The notes: generated by a model from the sequence alone, not told the origin. DNA of 64,000 bases from Alisma plantago-aquatica (GCA_963693085.1 OY856409.1:663181591-663245590); one strand, 5' to 3'; shown: positions 31,539 through 44,970, counted from the first letter of the stretch. Made by a program: numbers and translations.

Positions 31539-34346
31539 TGTAAAGAGGCGAGATCACCTCCTTACTGGAATTTAAAGGAAGTACAAAACATCCATCTTTT
31601 TAGAAAGATAAAAGATATTGAGGGATGCATGTATAATATTCCAAGTAAATAAGCATGCACCAGATACATTACAAAATGTCAATAGCAGCGGAAATAAAAG
31701 AACTAGCCTATTACATGGCTTTCATTGTTCATTACATGATTGTTCTCAAAAGATAAAGATAAGAGAAAAGGATCTAGCTATAGCAACCTAGACATCCTTT
31801 CAGATAGCTTGAGATCTACTCCTGAGATGAATTCCTTCAAACTTGTCCTTCTCCTTGTTCAGCACCAGCACCTGGGTGGTTGGGAAAGCACCCAGCAAAA
31901 GGGGAAAGAAAACAAGGTATGTGTCACAAAACTAATCTAGGATATCAAGATAAGTACAACAAAAAAAATAGGCTAGTGTTCATCATATAATGAAGATATA
32001 TAATGAGAGTATGAGGCTATATTCAAAAGAAACTTGCCATTAACAATTATATCAAAAAGGATTTGCATGTAAGATAATTATGTCTACCTAACTAAGTAGG
32101 GTTGAGGCACCTACCGGACCTCTAACCTTAGGCGAGGGTAGAATAAGACATTCCCAGTCACCTATAATATTATGGGGAGAATAAGACATTCCCCAGGGCG
32201 ATTATTTACATGCCCTCTGTGGGTGGTTGTACATAAGTACCGCTACTTCAAATTAAATAGAACATAGATCCACATGCTAGAATAGTAGTCATGGCAAGAG
32301 TAGTCACAATATTCAATAAGCATGGCAGTGGGTTATAAGACCCAAACAAGAAGAAATTATAATCTAATTTGAGGGATGAACAACATTAGGATTCAAGAAT
32401 AGGATATTTAGGGTTCATTTAAGCCTCATTAGGGAAATATAGGGTTTGGATGCAATTATCCCAACATAGGGTGTAAGGAATGCACATACCTCTCTTATTG
32501 ATATCAATTACTAACTTTCACCACTTTAATTGAGTCCAAGTTCCACTTCGCCTATTTTCAATGTATTAACATGTATTAGAGTACATAGTGCACATTAATG
32601 TATAGAAACCCTATTTTTAGAGATTTTTAGCAAAATTCGGATTTATACTCTTAGAACATCACAAATAAACTTATTAGGTCTTCCTGATCAAGAAAACATA
32701 TATTTATGTTAATTTTGGAGTTATGATGATTAAGATGTAATTTTTATGGATTTTATGCATTAAATTCGTTTTACAAAATCATCCTTCGTCAAACCATGAA
32801 ATCAGACCTTGAAAATATTTTTATTAGATAGAGATTAATTTTCCAATTCCAAAACATATTTATTTGTCAAATTTGGATAAGCGGTTTAGAAGATATGACT
32901 TTTGCAATACTGACCAATAGGAAATTGCCACATCATCAAACCGATCGAGATAATTAAGGAGAGAGGGAGAGGGAGAAAACACCATTCGGACAAGATCAGG
33001 TTTGAAGTTGCATAGGTAACCAAACTAGAGCTTCTAGAGAAGGTAAAATAGCAAGAAATCAAAACCTTAGAAGAGCATGGTAAAAAGAGATGGAAATCGC
33101 CGATTTTCAACATAAAAGCATGAGTTTTAAGCATGTACTAAGCAATATATGAGAAGGGTGTTAACCAAACTTGCCTCTAGGAAGGTAATAAGGTTCAAAC
33201 AGAAAGGATTCCGAGATTAGAAGGCCTGGTTGCTCCAAGACAAGCTCCTTTTTCGGGCAAAGATCACCTTCTTCACTTTAGAGGTGCAAACCCTAGCAAA
33301 AGAGCAAGGAGATGACATGTTTTAGGATTTTAGGTGGAGTTTTACCATGTATGGTCATGGTTCCGACCTAGAAGAAGGTGTAAGGAAGACTATAAGTATG
33401 AAAATATGGAAGGAATGGAGAAAACTTACTAGTTTTGGTCGAATTTACCAAGGAGGAGCTTTAGAAACCCTAATAGAGCAATTTGGAAGCCCTATGAGCC
33501 TTCTTCACCAAGGTAGGCTCCCTTTATTGCCTTGGGGCAGCAACTTCGTGGCCAAATACAGAAGAAACTATTATCTAAGATAGAGGAAAGAAAAGGAGAG
33601 CAATAATTTTCGAATTATGAGTTGGGAAGGGGTATACATGGCTATATATATAAAGAGGTGAAGCATGAGGAGTCTTAAGGGACTTTCCATGTGTCTTTAG
33701 CCTAGGGATTGATGGCCATGCAAGAGGATAGCTCATAGAGGCTTCATGCATATCCAAAGTCGGTTCTAAGGGTCCATAGATTATTCTAGGCCATCCCCAC
33801 CGTTTTTCAAGAAAGAAATAACCTCATTGGTTGATAGCTTTTAAGGATAAGCATCTTTATAAAGAGGGTAATCCCTATAATACCCTTGGAAAGAAATACC
33901 ATCAAACCAAGGTGAAACTAGGTTCTCCAATGGTTTCAAATCTCATTAATGGTAAGGTAATATCTAAGGATTAAAATTCAGGTGATAATTTGCAAATAAA
34001 ACCTCCCAATTGGGTAAATTGCATAAAAGTCCAGAATGTGCATATAATTGCATAACTTGCACAAACAACATCCAAAGAAAACCAAAATTGAAACTTAGCC
34101 TCATATTATGTTTTCAAATCATATCAAAAAGTTAGATTAAGGTTTATAGAACTTAATTATGGTAATTAAGCTTTTACTGAGGTATTTGTGCATACACCCT
34201 TATATTGGTACAATTAGTGAATAAATGTTCACTAAACCACTATAAATTCCACTAATTAAACATAAATGGAATAAAGGATAGAAATGAGAGGGAAAATTGG
34301 GAAAAATGTTTACATGGATATTACATCTAAGATTCATTATGTTACA
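31539..34346 (-). repeat. Gypsy-I LTR, left (3' LTR of the element)
   Basis: 2808 bp, near-identical to 39206-42008. A TATA-like TTTATATATATAG (minus strand) lies near 33640-33655. Short open frames inside the LTR occur in both copies but carry no recognisable domain. Confidence 0.95.
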
Positions 34347-34384
34347 ATACTCCACCCCTTTAAAAGGATTTCGTCCTCAAAATC

Positions 34385-37300
34385 TCAAGCAAAAAGAGAA
34401 GGGTGAGTACGTAACATTTCATCTCTCAACTCCCAAGTGGTTTCTTCCAGACCATGATATTTCCACAAAATTTTTACCAGCTCAATCTCTTTGTTCTTCA
34501 GCTGCTTTACTCAGGAGTTAAGAATCTTCACAGGTAGCTCTTCATAGGTCAGATTCTCATGTATCTCCAAAGGCTCAAAGGTAAGCACATGAGATGAGTC
34601 CTTCACATACTTCTTCAGTACAGAGACATGGAACACATTATGAATCTTATCATAGGAAGGAGGTAAGGCTAAGCGATATGCATAGTCTCCAACCTTATCT
34701 AAGATTTCAAATGGTCCAACATAGCGGGGACTCAACTCGCCTTTAACTTTAGATCTAGCAATAGAACGGATAGGCTTGATCTTTAGAAATGCATAGTCAC
34801 CCACTAGGAAGTTAACATCAGACCTCTTCTTGTCAGCATACATCTTTTGTCGGTCTTGAGAAGCTTTCATGTGTTTCTTTATCAACTGCACCTTTTCTAT
34901 CATCATTTGCATGTCATCGGTCTTCACTAGAGAACGTTCACCGACATCATCCCAATGCAAAGGTGAACGACATGGTCTACCATAGAGAGCTTCAAAAGGT
35001 GGCATACCAATACTAGCTTGGTAGCTATTATTGTAAGCAAACTCAGCTAATGGCAGATACCGATCCCATGCACCACCCCAATCCATCACACAAGCACGAA
35101 GCAAGTCCTCCAGAATCTGAACTGTTCTCTCAGATTGACCATCAGTCTGTGGGTGGTAAGCAGTACTGAAACACAAGTCAGTACCCATCTCCTCCTGAAT
35201 CTGACCCCATAAATGAGAAGTAAACTTTGGGTCACGATCAGAAACTATTACTTCAGGTACTCCATGCAGGCGTACGATCCACTCAACGTACAACTGAGCC
35301 ATATCTGCAACTTTATAATTGGTTTTGAAAGGCAAGAAATGAGTAGATTTTGTAAGCCGGTCAATAACTACCCAAACAGCATCATAACCTTTCTTGGACT
35401 TGGGGAAACCAGTAACGAAGTCCATTGTGATTTTCTCCCACTTCCATTCTGGAATTTCAAGAGGGTGAAGAAGACCACCAGGTCGTTGATGTTCGATCTT
35501 GACTTGCTGACATGTCAAGCACTTCGCGACGAATAGAGCTATATCATTCTTCATGTTCTTCCACCAGAAGCTTCGTTGTAAGTCCTTATACATCTTTGTT
35601 GTGCTAGGATGAATAGTGTACTTGGACCCATGAGCTTCACTCAGAACCTTCTGTCTCAGATCACCAACATTAGGAATCTACAACCTTTGTTTGAAGCGGA
35701 CAACACCATCCACTCCGACAGAGAAGTCAGATTGTGGTTTCTCAGTTAAAGCTTTCATCTCCTCAAGCTCAGAACTCTCCAATTGTGCAACCACGACTTC
35801 TGAGATCCAGGTTGGTGTAATGGTCAAGCTGGCCATATGAACACACAACTTGTCTTCATCCACTGATTCAACATGCTGAGGTCTCCATCTAGCCACATGT
35901 TCAAGGTTTTCCCATACTAAACATCTCAAAGCAGCACAAACAACATCCTTCTTGCGACTTAAAGCATCAGCTACGACATTCGCTTTACCAGGATGATAGG
36001 TAATGGTGAAGTCATAATCTTTAAGATATTCCATCCACCTACGTTGTCGCAAGTTCATATCCTTCTGAGTCAACAGATATCTCAAACTCTTGTGATCAAA
36101 AAAGACTTCAAACTTTTCACCATAGAGATAGTGTCGCCAGATCTTCAAAGCATGAACTATGGCAGCAAGCTCCAAATCATGTGTAGGCCAATTAGCTTCA
36201 TTAGGTTTCAACTGTCGAGAAGCATAGGCAATCCCCTTTCCATCTTGCATCAAAACACACCCTAAGCCTTGTCTAGAAGCATCGGTGTAGATGACATAGG
36301 GTATGCCCTCAACAGGCAAGGCAAGCACGGGAGCAGAAGTCAGGCTCTTCTTCAACTTCTGAAAACTGTTCTCACATTCTGGTGTCCAAGAGAACTTGAC
36401 CTCCTTTCGTGTCAGCTTGGTTAAAGGCAAGGCCAACTCAGAGAAGTTCTTGATAAACTTTCGATAGTAACCTGCTAAGCCAAGGAAACTACAGATCTCT
36501 GAGGGATTCTTTGGAGCTTTCCACTTGGTCACAGCTTCTACCTTTGCAGGATCAACAGCTATATGTCCGGCAGAAATCACATGACCCAGAAACATCACTT
36601 CCTTTATCCAGAACTCACACTTTGAGAATTTTGCATAGAGTTGATTTTCTCGTAGTGTGTTGAGTACAATCCGCAGATGCTCGCGATGTTGTTCTAACGT
36701 CTCAGAATAAACCAAAACGTCATCGATAAACACCACCACGAACTTATCAAGGTATGGGCGGAACACTTGGTTCATCAAGTCCATGAAGGCAGCAGGGGCA
36801 TTTGTCAAGCCGAAAGGCATGACCATGAATTCGTAATGCCCATAGCGAGTTCTAAACGCCGTCTTCGGTACATCATTATCCTTCAAGCGCATCTGGTAGT
36901 AGCCACTTTGTAGATCCATCTTAGAGAACACCGTGGATGACTTTAGTTGGTCGAACAAGTCGTCGATGCGAGGCAAAGGATAACGATTCTTTACCGTCAC
37001 TTGGTTAAGCATGTGGTAGTCCATACACATCCACATCGAACCATCCTTCTTCTTTACGAACAGGACAGGGGCTCCCCAAGGTGAAACACTGGGGCGGATG
37101 AAGCCCATGTTGAGAAGCTCTTCTAGCTGCTTCTTCAGTTCAGCAAGCTCGGCAGGGGCCAAGCGGTAAGGCGGTTTCGACATTGGTGAAGTTCCGGGTA
37201 CAAGCTCGATGGAGAACTCCACCTCCCGAGTTGGTGGAAAACTGGGTAACTCCTCGGGAAAGACGTCTGGGAAGTCCTTCACCACATCTATGTGGTCGAG

Positions 37301-37840
37301 AGAAGGAGGTGTAGCCTCAAGGACTATAGAGGCTAAGAAAGCTCTACACCCTTTTGAGACTAGCTTTTCAGCTTTGATGGTGGAAATAACAAATTGCCGA
37401 TCTTCTCGCTTCCTACCCTTGACACACAATCTTCCCTCAATAGGATGTGACAAACTAACCTTTGATTCTTCACAAAACAAAATAGCTTTGTACCTCTTCA
37501 ACCAATCCATTCCCAGGATGACATCAAAGGCGGTCATGTCGAGTAAGATGAAATCTGAGGGAAACATTATACCAGATATACAGAGGTCCATGGTTGGAGT
37601 TTGGAGATATGTAGAGCAGATCTTACCACTAGGGGTTTTTACATCTAATATATGATCCATATACTCAGACTCTATTTCTAACATAGAAGCAAGTTGACAT
37701 GATATGAAGGTATTGGATGAGCCAGAATCAAATAGTGCCTTTATAGGATGCATATTAAGATGCAAGGTACCTTCAATAACTTCATTACCTTCACCTGCTT
37801 CCTCAACATTGAGAGCAAACACTCTCCATTCCTCCTCTCT
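34385..37840 (-). pseudogene. Gypsy-I pol: protease-RT-RNase H-integrase-chromodomain, near-intact
   Basis: Reading from 37840 down: protease [12 protein letters not shown] with the catalytic D-S-G; RT with [20 protein letters not shown], the catalytic FIDD and [16 protein letters not shown]; RNase [16 protein letters not shown] and [11 protein letters not shown]; integrase HHCC (H..H..CLTCQQ) and D,D,E core (VVIDRLTKSTHFLPF, SDRDPKFTS, HPQTDGQSERT). Only two in-frame stops are seen, TAG at 35680-35678 and TGA at 34513-34511. The second cuts off a 41-codon chromodomain tail (NKEIELVKILWKYHG, EETTWE) ending at TGA 34387-34385. All catalytic residues I can check are present. Confidence 0.92.
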
Positions 37841-38901
37841 GCTGGTGGTCGCCTCGGGTTCGGGTTGTTGTTGTTGTTGTTATTCTGCAAAGGCGGGATC
37901 TGCCTTGGCTGTTGCGGTTGCTGGGCATTATTCTGTCCTTGCTGGAAACGGGGGCAGAGTGGTCGGATATGTCCAACTTGGCCACACTCATGGCAGGTCA
38001 AAGGAGGTCGGTTGTCTCTACGAGCAGATGCATTGTTGGCAGGACATCTCCCTAGAGGATGGTGACGAGAGCACCTATTGCACCGATCACGTCCGCGATT
38101 CTCATTCTGGGTAGGGTTCTTCCTCTTATTATTGCTATATCCATTACTGTGTCCATAGGATTGGAATCATGGGTAGGACTCGATGGCCAGGGCCTTATCC
38201 ACCATCTGCTGGAAGGTGAGTGGAAGTTGTGGAACAAGACTTCAACCCACTTGGTAGTTTAGCCCCTCCAAGAACAATGTTGCCCTTCTCTCGGCTCCAA
38301 GGTCGGTGGCATAGCGTTCCAGAAGTAGGAACCATTGGATGTAGTCAGCCACACTCATGCTTCCCTGCCTGAGGCTGTAGAACTCAGCTTCCTTCTTCCT
38401 CAAGAAGGCAGGACAGATGTACTTCTCCCTGAAGAGCTTTAGGAACTGGTCCCACTCCATGGTAGAGGTGTCTCGAGTGCGGGCGACACCATTCCACCAG
38501 ACATGTGTCGGTCCGTCCAGCACATACGTCGCGAACCGAACTTTCTGGTGAGGAGGGCATGCCATACCCTCGAAGGTCTGATCCAAAGCCAACACCCAGT
38601 CATCAGCTTTATCCACCATGTTGTGTTCACTTTCACCTTTGAAGTAGGGTGGCTGCATCTTTATGAAGTCAGTGAGGGTGAACTCCCTCGGCTTGTTGGC
38701 ATTGGCAGCCACTGTGTGGAGTTGCCCCATCAAGGTGGAGAGCACCTGGCGCAGCATTGCCAGCTCTTGCTCCGGTGTGAAGGAGGCGGTGCCTGGAGTA
38801 GCAGGGTTGACCACACTATGGCCGATAGGAGTAACAGGAGTGTTTTCCACATTGGAGTCATTAGGGTTTGACTCCTTTCCCTTGATCCTATTGTCGAACA
38901 A
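37841..38901 (-). pseudogene. Gypsy-I gag with CCHC zinc knuckle
   Basis: The gag core reads FIKMQPPYFKGESE, ALDQTFEGM, KVRFATYVLDGPTHVWWNG and QFLKLFREKYICPAFLRKKE. In-frame TGA codons lie at 38244-38242 and 38169-38167. A CCHC knuckle (CHECGQVGHIRPLC, near 38001-37955) and a poly-Asn run from a GTT/AAC microsatellite (about 37865-37881) follow. Pol lies in another frame from about 37850, by mutation or by frameshifting. No in-frame ATG starts the frame; the first codon after the upstream stop region is TTG. Gag binds and packages the element RNA. Confidence 0.85.
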
Positions 38902-38924
38902 GTCACCTATCCTGAAAGGTAGGG

Positions 38925-39170
38925 TTAATATGTTAAGTTCCCATGAGTATTTGAATCATAGATGAAAAAGAATAGAAGCATAGATGAGAAAAGAATATCT
39001 AGAATGCTATTGCCTAAAAGCATACTATTTTGGGCAATTCGTATCAGCTCAGGCCAGGCCGGTATCATATGGGCATGGGAGTCCTCGTAATTCAAGCCAG
39101 TGGTGCGGAGGAAAATATTGCCAGCCCCCGAAACCCTGATCCATTCTAGACACCTTTGCTTCAACTTCAT
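38925..39170 (-). other. Gypsy-I leader open frame next to the primer site
   Basis: An 81-codon frame opens with a true ATG at 39170, about 20 nt after the primer site, and ends just before a pyrimidine tract with CAG (CCCTACCTTTCAG, about 38930-38918) that leads into the gag frame. It could be an untranslated leader, a short upstream frame, or a first coding exon spliced to gag. No known domain is recognised. Confidence 0.4.
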
Positions 39171-39189
39171 GTCCTAATAGTTGCCTAAA

Positions 39190-39202
39190 GGCTCTGATAC
39201 CA
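39190..39202 (-). other. Gypsy-I primer-binding site
   Basis: On the minus strand this reads TGGTATCAGAGCC, an exact initiator-Met tRNA complement, three bases inside the right-hand LTR. Confidence 0.93.
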
Positions 39203-39205
39203 TGT

Positions 39206-42008
39206 TGTAAAGAGGCAAGATCACCTCCTTACTGGAATTTAAAGGAAGTACAAAACATCCATCTTTTTAGAAAGACAAAAGATATTGAGGGATGCATGTA
39301 TAATATTCCAAGTAAATAAGCATGCACCAGATACATTACAAAATGTCAATAGCAGTGGAAATAAAAGAACTAGCCTATTACATGGCTTTCATTGTTAATT
39401 ACATGATTGTTCTCAAAAGATAAAGATAAGAGAAAAGGATCTAGCTATAGCAACCTAGACATCCTTTCAGATAGCTTGAGATCTACTCCTGAGATGAATT
39501 CCTTCAAACTTGTCCTTCTCCTAGCTCAGCACCAGCACCTGGGTGGTTGGGAAAGCACCCAGCAAAAGGGGAAAGAAAACAAGGTATGTGTCACAAAACT
39601 AATCTAGGATATCAATATAAGTACAAAAAAAAAACAGTCTAGTGTTCATCATATAATGAAGATAATGAGAGTATGAGGCTATATTCAAAAGAAACTTGCC
39701 ATTAACAATTATATCAAAAAGGATTTGCATGTAAGATAATTATGTCTACCTAACTAAGTAGGGTTGAGGCACCTACCGGACCTCTAACCTTAGGTGAGGG
39801 GAGAATAAGACATTCCCAGTCACCTATAATATTATGGGGAGAATAAGACATTCCCCAGGGCGATTATTTACATGCCCTCTGTGGGTGGTTGTACATAAGT
39901 ACCGCTACTTCAAATTAAATAGAACATAAATCCACATGCTAGAATAGTAGTCATGGCAAGAGTAGTCACAATATTCAATAAGCATGGCAGTGGGGTATAA
40001 GACCCAAACAAGAAGAAATTATAATCTAATTTGAGGCATGAACAACATTATGATTCAAGAATAGGATATTTAGGGTTCATTTAAGCCTCATTAGGGAAAT
40101 ATAGGGTTTGGATGCAATTATCCCAACATAGGGTGTAAGGAATGCACATACCTCTCTTATTGATATCAATTACTAACTTTCACCACTTTAATTGAGTCCA
40201 AGTTCCACTTCGCCTATTTTCAATGTATTAACATGTATTAGAGTACATAGTGCACATTAATGTATAGAAACCCTATTTTTAGAGATTTTTAGAAAAATTC
40301 GGATTTATACTCTTAGAACATCACCAATAAACTTATTAGGTTTTCCTGATCAAGAAAACATATATTTATGTTAATTTTGGAGTTATGATGATTAAGATGT
40401 AATTTTTATGGATTTTATGCATTAAATTCGTTTTACAAAATCATCCTTCGTCAAACCATGAAATCAGACCTTGAAAATATTTTTATTAGATAGAGATTAA
40501 TTTTCCAATTCCAAAACATATTTATTTGTCAAATTTGGATAAGCGGTTTAGAAGATATGAATTTTGCAATACTGACCAATAGGAAATTGCCACATCATCA
40601 AACCGATCGAGATAATTAAGGAGAGAGGGAGAGGGAGAAAACACCATTCGGCCAAGATCAGGTTTGAAGTTGCATAGGTAACCAAACTAGAGCTTCTAGA
40701 TAAGGTAAAACAGCAAGAAATCAAAACCTTAGAAGAGCATGGTAAAAAGAGATGGAAATCGCCGATTTTCAACATAAAAGCATGAGTTTTAAGCATGTAC
40801 TAAGCAATATATGAGAAGGGTGTTAACCAAACTTGCCTCTAGGAAGGTAATAAGGTTCAAACAGAAATTATTCCGAGATTAGAAGGCCTGGTTTCTCCAA
40901 GACAAGCTCCTTTCTCGGGCAAAGATCACCTTCTTCACTTTAGAGGTGCAAACCCTAGCAAAAGAGCAAGGAGATGACATGTTTTAGGATTTTAGGTGGA
41001 GTTTTACCATGTATGGTCATGGTTCCGACCTAGAATAAGGTGTAAGGAAGACTATAAGTATGAAAATAGGGAAGGAATGGAGAAAACTTACTAGTTTTGG
41101 TCGAATTTACCAAGGAGGAGCTTTAGAAACCCTAATAGAGCAATTTGGAAGCCCTATGAGCCTTCTTCACCAAGGTAGGCTCCCTCTATTGCCTTGGGGC
41201 AGCAACTTCGTGGCCAAATACAGAAGAAACTATTATCTAAGCTAGAGGAAAGAAAAGGAGAGCAAGAATTTTCGAATTATGAGTTGGGAAGGGGTATACA
41301 TGGCTATATATAGAAAGAGGTGAAGCATGAGGAGTCTTAAGGGACTTTCCATGTGTCTTTAGCCTAGGGATTGATGGCCATGCAAGAGGGTAGCTCATAG
41401 AGGCTTCATGCATATCCAAAGTCAGTTCTAAGGGCCCATAGATTATTCTAGGCCATCCCCACCGTTTTGCAAGAAAGAAATAACCTCATTGGTTGATAGC
41501 TTTTAAGGATAAGCATCTTTATAAAGAGGGTAATCCCTATAATACCCTTGGAAAGAAATACCATCAAACCAAGGTGAAACTAGGTTCTCCAATGGTTTCA
41601 AATCTCATTAATGGTAAGGTAATATCTAAGGATTAAAATTCAGGTGATAATTTGCAAAGAAAACCTCCCAATTGGGTAAATTGCATAAAAGTCCAGAATG
41701 TGCATATAATTGCATAACTTGCACAAACAACATCCAAAGCAAACCAAATTTGAAACTTAGCCTCATATTATGTTTTCAAATCATATCAAAAAGTTAGATT
41801 AAGGTTTATAGAACTTAATTATGGTAATTAAGCTTTTACTGAGGTATTTGTGCATAAACCCTTATATTGGTACAATTAGTGAATAAATGTTCACTAAACC
41901 ACTATAAATTCCACTAATTAAACATAAATGGCATAAAGGATAGAAATGAGAGGGAAACTTGGGAAAAAGGTTTACATGGATATTACATCTAAGATTCATT
42001 ATGTTACA
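39206..42008 (-). repeat. Gypsy-I LTR, right (5' LTR of the element)
   Basis: 2803 bp copy of 31539-34346. A TATA-like CTATATATAG lies near 41303-41312 on the minus strand and is the likely promoter. It is followed by target duplication CTGAC at 42009-42013. Confidence 0.95.
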
Positions 42009-42013
42009 CTGAC

Positions 42014-42225
42014 ACATGTATGTTTTAGCATATGTTACCTTTCATGAATCTAATATTTTCTTTGCCATGCCTTCCTTACCTTCTACCTTGCCTCAAAACA
42101 AAATTGTTTATTTAGATCTATCTAATCTAGAAGTGTATATACCATTTAAGTCCCCTCTTACTAATTCTCACACCGATCTTGCCACTAATCCACTAGATCA
42201 TATTACTCCTCTAAAATAAATTTCA
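42014..42225 (+). pseudogene. Copia-D, continuation after Gypsy-I
   Basis: The frame with AYVTFHESNIFFA (about 42028-42066) matches the Copia segment that follows the GYKCY motif (typically VTFxE), so it continues the sequence broken off at 31538. Beyond about 42225 I can no longer recognise it. Confidence 0.65.
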
Positions 42226-43299
42226 TTTCTAAGTTTCTAATCGTCAATCATTAACGCCCAAATCAGAATCCTTAACCCAAGGACACAACTCAAGAGTCAA
42301 ATTCTAAGGTTTCAACATGCAAAATGGCACTCTAGAAAGGAATACATACTTGCAGTATCAGCCTTCCAATTATCTTACATGTTGTGTTACAAACTTTCTC
42401 GCAATGTAAAAGTTATTGCACATCACCTACACTCCATCCAAATACCAAAAAACTACCATTCAGTTCTTTGAAGCCCTAGTTGGAAAGTCCTGATGTTTGA
42501 AAAAAGGACATATTTGCAAAAGAATGGAACCTAGGAATTTTTCCCACCACCTTCAGACAAGAACATTGTAGGTTGTTGTTGGATCTTCTCCATCAAGTTC
42601 AATTTTTATGGCTCCATCAAATAACTCAAAGCCCACCTTGTTGCCAAAGGCTTCACCCAGGCAGTGGTTTCAATGTCAATTATGTTGCCAAAATGGATGG
42701 TGGACATTGATGAGTAGGTTTGGGAAAAGAAAAGAAGACGACATTTTCCACCTCATTTTTAAAGAAAACAAGGAAAATCATACAATTTCTTGGAAAGCAT
42801 GTGGATAAGGCAAGACTTCAGCAAAGAGATGGTAAGGCATCATGTTACACATGGGAAGGTATTAGGCACCCTCATAATGCCATTTTAGTACCGCAAATCT
42901 TGACGAGGTTCATTAGATTTTTGTCTTGTGAATGGCCCTTATATGTACAAAATGGTGTAGAATAAATAGTAAAGAAATATGCAAAAAGAGAGATAGTTAT
43001 AACAAAATGATATCAATGGTCATCGACCCCTATTGTTCATATTGTCAAACCATAGGGGTTGGAAATTGGGGGAGAGAGATTACGTGATTGTTAGGCCCAG
43101 ACTATGTTGCGTTCATACTATAGCTTTAAGGGATGGACATTTCATCTCTTTTCTCTCTTGGATTTGGTGGTGGTAGAGAGAAGATCTACATGTTTGGGGA
43201 GGGTGGATATTTTTCCACTTTAGGGAGAAAGAAGCCTCTATGGAACTTTAGGGATAACCTCTCTTAGTGGGTCTTGATCACTCAAAATTTCATCCTAGA
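42226..43299. other. Non-coding DNA between Copia-D and Gypsy-II
   Basis: No gene is seen. Short frames such as 42720-42965 carry no recognised domain. It may include more eroded Copia-D sequence. Confidence 0.4.
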
Positions 43300-44970
43300 T
43301 GTAACATCCTGGACCTGGGTTATGCTTTAACCTTAGGTGTTTTGCTTAATAAAGTTGATTAGATGTTTTCTCATATCCTTTGAAAAGTAATTAAGTCTTA
43401 AGAGGAACTCATATTTCAATTTTAGTCCTTTTTTTAACAATGTTGAAATGATATTTTAATTATTTTTGACTAAAGTGCAATTTACCCAAGTTGAGGGGTT
43501 TAATTGCAAATTGTGCATGATAAAAAGTTCCTCATGTGTTGAAGCATCATGAGAGTGAATATGATACAAAGGTATGGCATGTGATAGCCTGAGTACCAAG
43601 AAAGGGCTCATAAAGCAATGTTTGTGCATTATAACCTAATTTTGGTGTAATGTGCAATTTACCCAAAACCCAGGGTTCTATATGAAAATTATCACTTCAA
43701 TAAGGTCCCTCATTTTTCTTGACATCATTTAGAGAAAATAAAATGAGAAGGGCGCCTCATTTGTATTGCTTTGGAGGAGAGAGAATCTTGATATTAAAAT
43801 AATCAAGATTTAAGCATAATTGGAACTTTATTTCAATTTAATGTAAAAATAAATAAAATAATTGAAGGGCCTTCAACCAAAAACGAGATGGCTGAATTTT
43901 CTCAAGTGTGAACACTCTTGTACCCTTTCTAGGCCACGAAATATCCCAAGGAGGTGAAAACTCCACTCACCTTTTTATAAGAAAAAGAAATATCCACTAA
44001 CTTATGGATATTAATATAAAAAGGGTTAAGGTGCTTAATGTGATTTTTTTTAACATGGATAATTGAGAGTAAAAAGAGGAAAGGATGATAGCCTCGTTCC
44101 TAAGTAAGGAGAGGAGACAAGTGGCAAGGAATTGGAGGGGATAATTCCTACTTTCTCTCTCCTAATTGAATTTTTAATAAAAATTGCATAAAAGCTCATT
44201 TATCCATAGAATGAAAGGGGAATTTCGAACCACTTCTCCTTTTTGCTTGAAAAACAACCAAGGAAGATTTGGAGGATCAGGAGGACGACCCCCAACCTGT
44301 TGGTAACCTTCTTGACCTCCTTTCACCTTGAATTCATGGTGGAAATCACAAAACAATGCATGATTTCTTCTTATCTCGATCCCATCTTCAATTCTAACCA
44401 TTCCTTTTCACTCAAAGCTTGAGGATGAGCCTTGGATTAGTAAAAAGGAGTTGCATACACCATTGTTGACGTGAGATTGAAGCTTTGGAGCTCATTTGGA
44501 GGCGGGTTTTATAACTTGAACCCTTATACATTGTTATTCAACTATCAATCTTGCAATTTCGTTTATTCCTTCATCTTCTTGATTAATTGCTTGTTGTAAT
44601 TGGTAAATCCATGAAATCAGATGCATTAGGAGTTGCAGGGATGAATGTAGATGATTGTGACATCATCTTAGACACCTTTCCCCAAGAAATCCCTATTCCA
44701 ATTGGTTTCATCAAGTTGCTAATTCAGTTTCAACAAAACCGTTTGAAAGCAAACAGTTTCATCAAACTGTTTGAAACTAAATAGTTTCAAACCATTTGAG
44801 AGGGTTGACCGTTTGGTAAAGTTGATGTTAATGATTATGGTTAATGACTCACCAAATTTTATTGATTAATTCCAAAGGGCTCATCAGTTGAAGGTTAATC
44901 AATTAGCAAACCCTAATCGGGTTAAGTGTTGAAATTCAATTTGGTTAACTTAGATTTTTGGGTGATTGAG

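Larger units (their letters stand above)
31539..42008 (-). mobile_element. Gypsy-I: Ty3/gypsy chromovirus with 2.8-kb LTRs
   Basis: Long direct LTRs lie at 31539-34346 and 39206-42008 (TGTAAAG to GTTACA as read on the plus strand). Target duplication CTGAC is at 31534-31538 and 42009-42013. The element reads on the minus strand. Its primer site TGGTATCAGAGCC (39202-39190) lies 3 bp inside the right LTR, and a purine-rich tract (AAAGGGGTGGAGTAT) lies inside the left LTR. The first 225 or so bases of the two LTRs show 4 substitutions, so it is fairly young. Gag, protease, RT, RNase H, integrase and a chromodomain follow in chromovirus order. The long LTRs and chromodomain suggest the Tekay/Del lineage (inference). 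It sits inside Copia-D. Confidence 0.96.

Noticed and set aside
32886..33134. 82-codon minus-strand frame present in both Gypsy-I LTRs
   Set aside because: Presence in both copies follows from LTR identity; no recognised domain and no evidence of coding selection.
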